A stretch of DNA of 64,000 bases from Nostoc sp. PCC 7524 (GTDB lineage Bacteria; Cyanobacteriota; Cyanobacteriia; Cyanobacteriales; Nostocaceae), in assembly GCF_000316645.1 (NCBI RefSeq), contig NC_019684.1, positions 4,562,001-4,626,000 on the forward strand. The letters run 5' to 3'. Of the stretch, positions 63,055 through 64,000 are shown one piece after another. The position numbers and the translations under genes are program-made. The notes beneath the pieces were generated by a model. The model did no database searches and had not been told where the DNA came from. It saw only the letters and a program-made list of their open reading frames with translations. Every line of letters begins with the position of its first letter. Positions within the stretch are counted from its first letter, which is position 1.

Positions 63055-63588
63055 TTAGATGACTTTAGACCATTTGATCAAATAATAATCGCTGAACTGA
63101 AAAAGCTCTATGATGTCCGTTTTACTTATAACTCTAATGCCATTGAAGGAAATACTTTAACTCAAAGTGAAACCGAGTTAGTGTTAACAAAAGGAATTAC
63201 CATTGGCGGTAAGACTCTTGATGAACATTTAGAGGTAATTGGACATAAAGAAGCGATTGACTACATTGAGAGTTTAGCCCAAAAAAATACAGCAATTAAT
63301 GAATGGGAAATTAAACAAATTCACAATCTGATTCTGAGGAAAATTAACCCTAATGAAGCAGGTTGTTATCGGAAGTTGGATGTGATGGCAGCAGGAACGA
63401 ATTATATTTATCCTCCCCATTATTTACTGTCTCAATTAATGGCAGATTTTGTTATCTGGCTCAATTCGGATGCTGCTTTAACACTTCACCTGGTAGAATA
63501 TGCAACAATGGCACATTATCGTTTTGTTTCTATCCATCCTTTTCGAGATGGGAATGGGAGAACGGCTAGATTAATCATGAATTTATCA

Positions 63589-63797
63589 AGAAAGGCAGAG
63601 GGCAGAGGGCAGGAGGCAGAAGGAATACTGGCCTCTGTCCTCTGCCGCGACCATTCCCCGAAGGGGTTCCCGCAGGGTAGGGAGCAAGGGTTTAAGACCC
63701 CCACCAAATTGAAAATTTGGTGGCTCTTGTTTAGGAGGGGTCGGAATCCCCTTCTAAACAAAACCTTCTGCCCTCTGCCTCCTGCCTCCTGCCTTCT
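63589..63797. mobile_element. 209-bp MITE with GGCAG heptamer termini, inserted in fic
   Basis: The left terminus AGAAAGGCAGAGGGCAGAGG (and on) and the right terminus, read in reverse complement, AGAAGGCAGGAGGCAGGAGG (and on), match over about 34 bases apart from heptamer drift. TCA flanks both sides (63586-63588 and 63798-63800), a 3-bp target duplication. An internal hairpin CCACCAAATT/AATTTGGTGG lies at about 63699-63722. No coding capacity. Its removal restores the fic frame, which shows it moved. Confidence 0.85.
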
Positions 63798-64000
63798 TCA
63801 ATGTTAATTCGTGCAGGGTATCCTATTGTGGTGATTAATAATCAAATCCGCAATGATTATATTAATGCTTTGGCTTATGGACAACAAAACCAAGATGATT
63901 TAAGTCGGCTTTTTGATTTGGTTTGTGATGCTGTTATCAGTTCGTTGGTAGAAACTTTAAGGTTATTGGTGACTGCTAGTAGCAGTAGAGACAAGGGGCA

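Larger units (their letters stand above)
61758..64000 (+). pseudogene. fic gene interrupted by IS630 and by a MITE
   Basis: Three pieces add up to one Fic/DOC AMPylase-like protein. Piece 1 (61758 or 61866 to 61916) reads GKLEQIDKLKAWL. Piece 2 (63055 or 63058 to 63588) continues DDFRPFDQIIIAELKKLYDVRFTYNSNAIEGNTL, with the Fic motif HPFRDGNGRTAR near its end. Piece 3 (63801 to the window edge) continues MLIRAGYPIVVINNQIRNDY. Removing the IS630 element plus a TTA or TA duplication, and the 209-bp MITE plus its TCA duplication, restores one frame. Fic proteins modify target proteins with AMP. The gene is inactive as it stands, and the 3' end lies beyond the window. Confidence 0.85.

Noticed and set aside
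63589..63797. Coding sequence continuing through the MITE
   Set aside because: The frame from fic runs on into the repeat as KAEGRGQEAEG-type low complexity, which is a readthrough of the GGCAG heptamers and not Fic protein.

Overview
The window comes from a filamentous, probably heterocyst-forming cyanobacterium of the Nostocales (Anabaena/Nostoc/Trichormus group). The evidence is the dense GCGATCGC (HIP1) sites, the heptameric tandem repeats typical of Nostoc genomes, a kaiA-kaiB-kaiC cluster whose KaiA homology is only about 102 residues, a TolC-type protein matching HgdD directly after kaiC, Ycf20, plant-type glycerate kinase, a PSII S4 protein, and an AvaI-type restriction-modification pair. 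Strain assignment is inference.

Layout. 1-8 kb: a partial gene at the edge, mutS (with a heptamer repeat built into its reading frame), Uma2 nuclease, methyltransferase, TPR protein, DUF711 protein and a 2OG-Fe dioxygenase. 8.2-10.1 kb: an IS110 element. 10-19 kb: sfsA, gluconokinase, hicAB, fructokinase, a PedR-like LuxR regulator, a DUF6391 protein, a glycosyltransferase, a divergent azoreductase/HxlR pair, and a block with two duplicated von Willebrand A proteins. 19-24.4 kb: a 940-base leader region with a perfect NtcA box, two overlapping DUF2231 membrane proteins and coxBAC. CoxB lacks the CuA ligands and CoxA has the YSHPxVY signature, so this is an alternative (ARTO/Cox3-like) oxidase. 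24.7-31 kb: dus, a SnoaL-like protein, a truncated Rpn-type gene, an ADP-ribosylglycohydrolase, dnaK and a membrane protein. 31.4-39.5 kb is a defence-flavoured stretch: AvaI nuclease and methylase, an LRAT-GUN4 fusion, nadA, a phosphoesterase, tRNA-Ser and an ATPase plus PD-(D/E)xK-like nuclease pair. 39.6-44.3 kb: glycerate kinase, Ycf20, a lipoprotein and an ArnT-like glycosyltransferase. 44.4-53.3 kb: a large hybrid histidine kinase divergent from kaiABC, then hgdD. 53.4-58 kb: small conserved proteins, the PSII S4 protein, an SDR and a membrane protein, ending at tRNA-Val. 58-64 kb is a decaying accessory region: an hsdM broken by an internal deletion, parDE, and a fic gene interrupted by an IS630 element and again by a 209-bp MITE-like palindrome.

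Main points of interest: the ATPase/nuclease pair beside tRNA-Ser, the LRAT-GUN4 fusion, the NtcA-linked CuA-less oxidase operon, the doubly interrupted fic gene (which defines a mobile heptamer-bordered MITE with a 3-bp target duplication), and the same repeat family flanking the IS110 element. Coordinates were read by eye; no similarity search was run.
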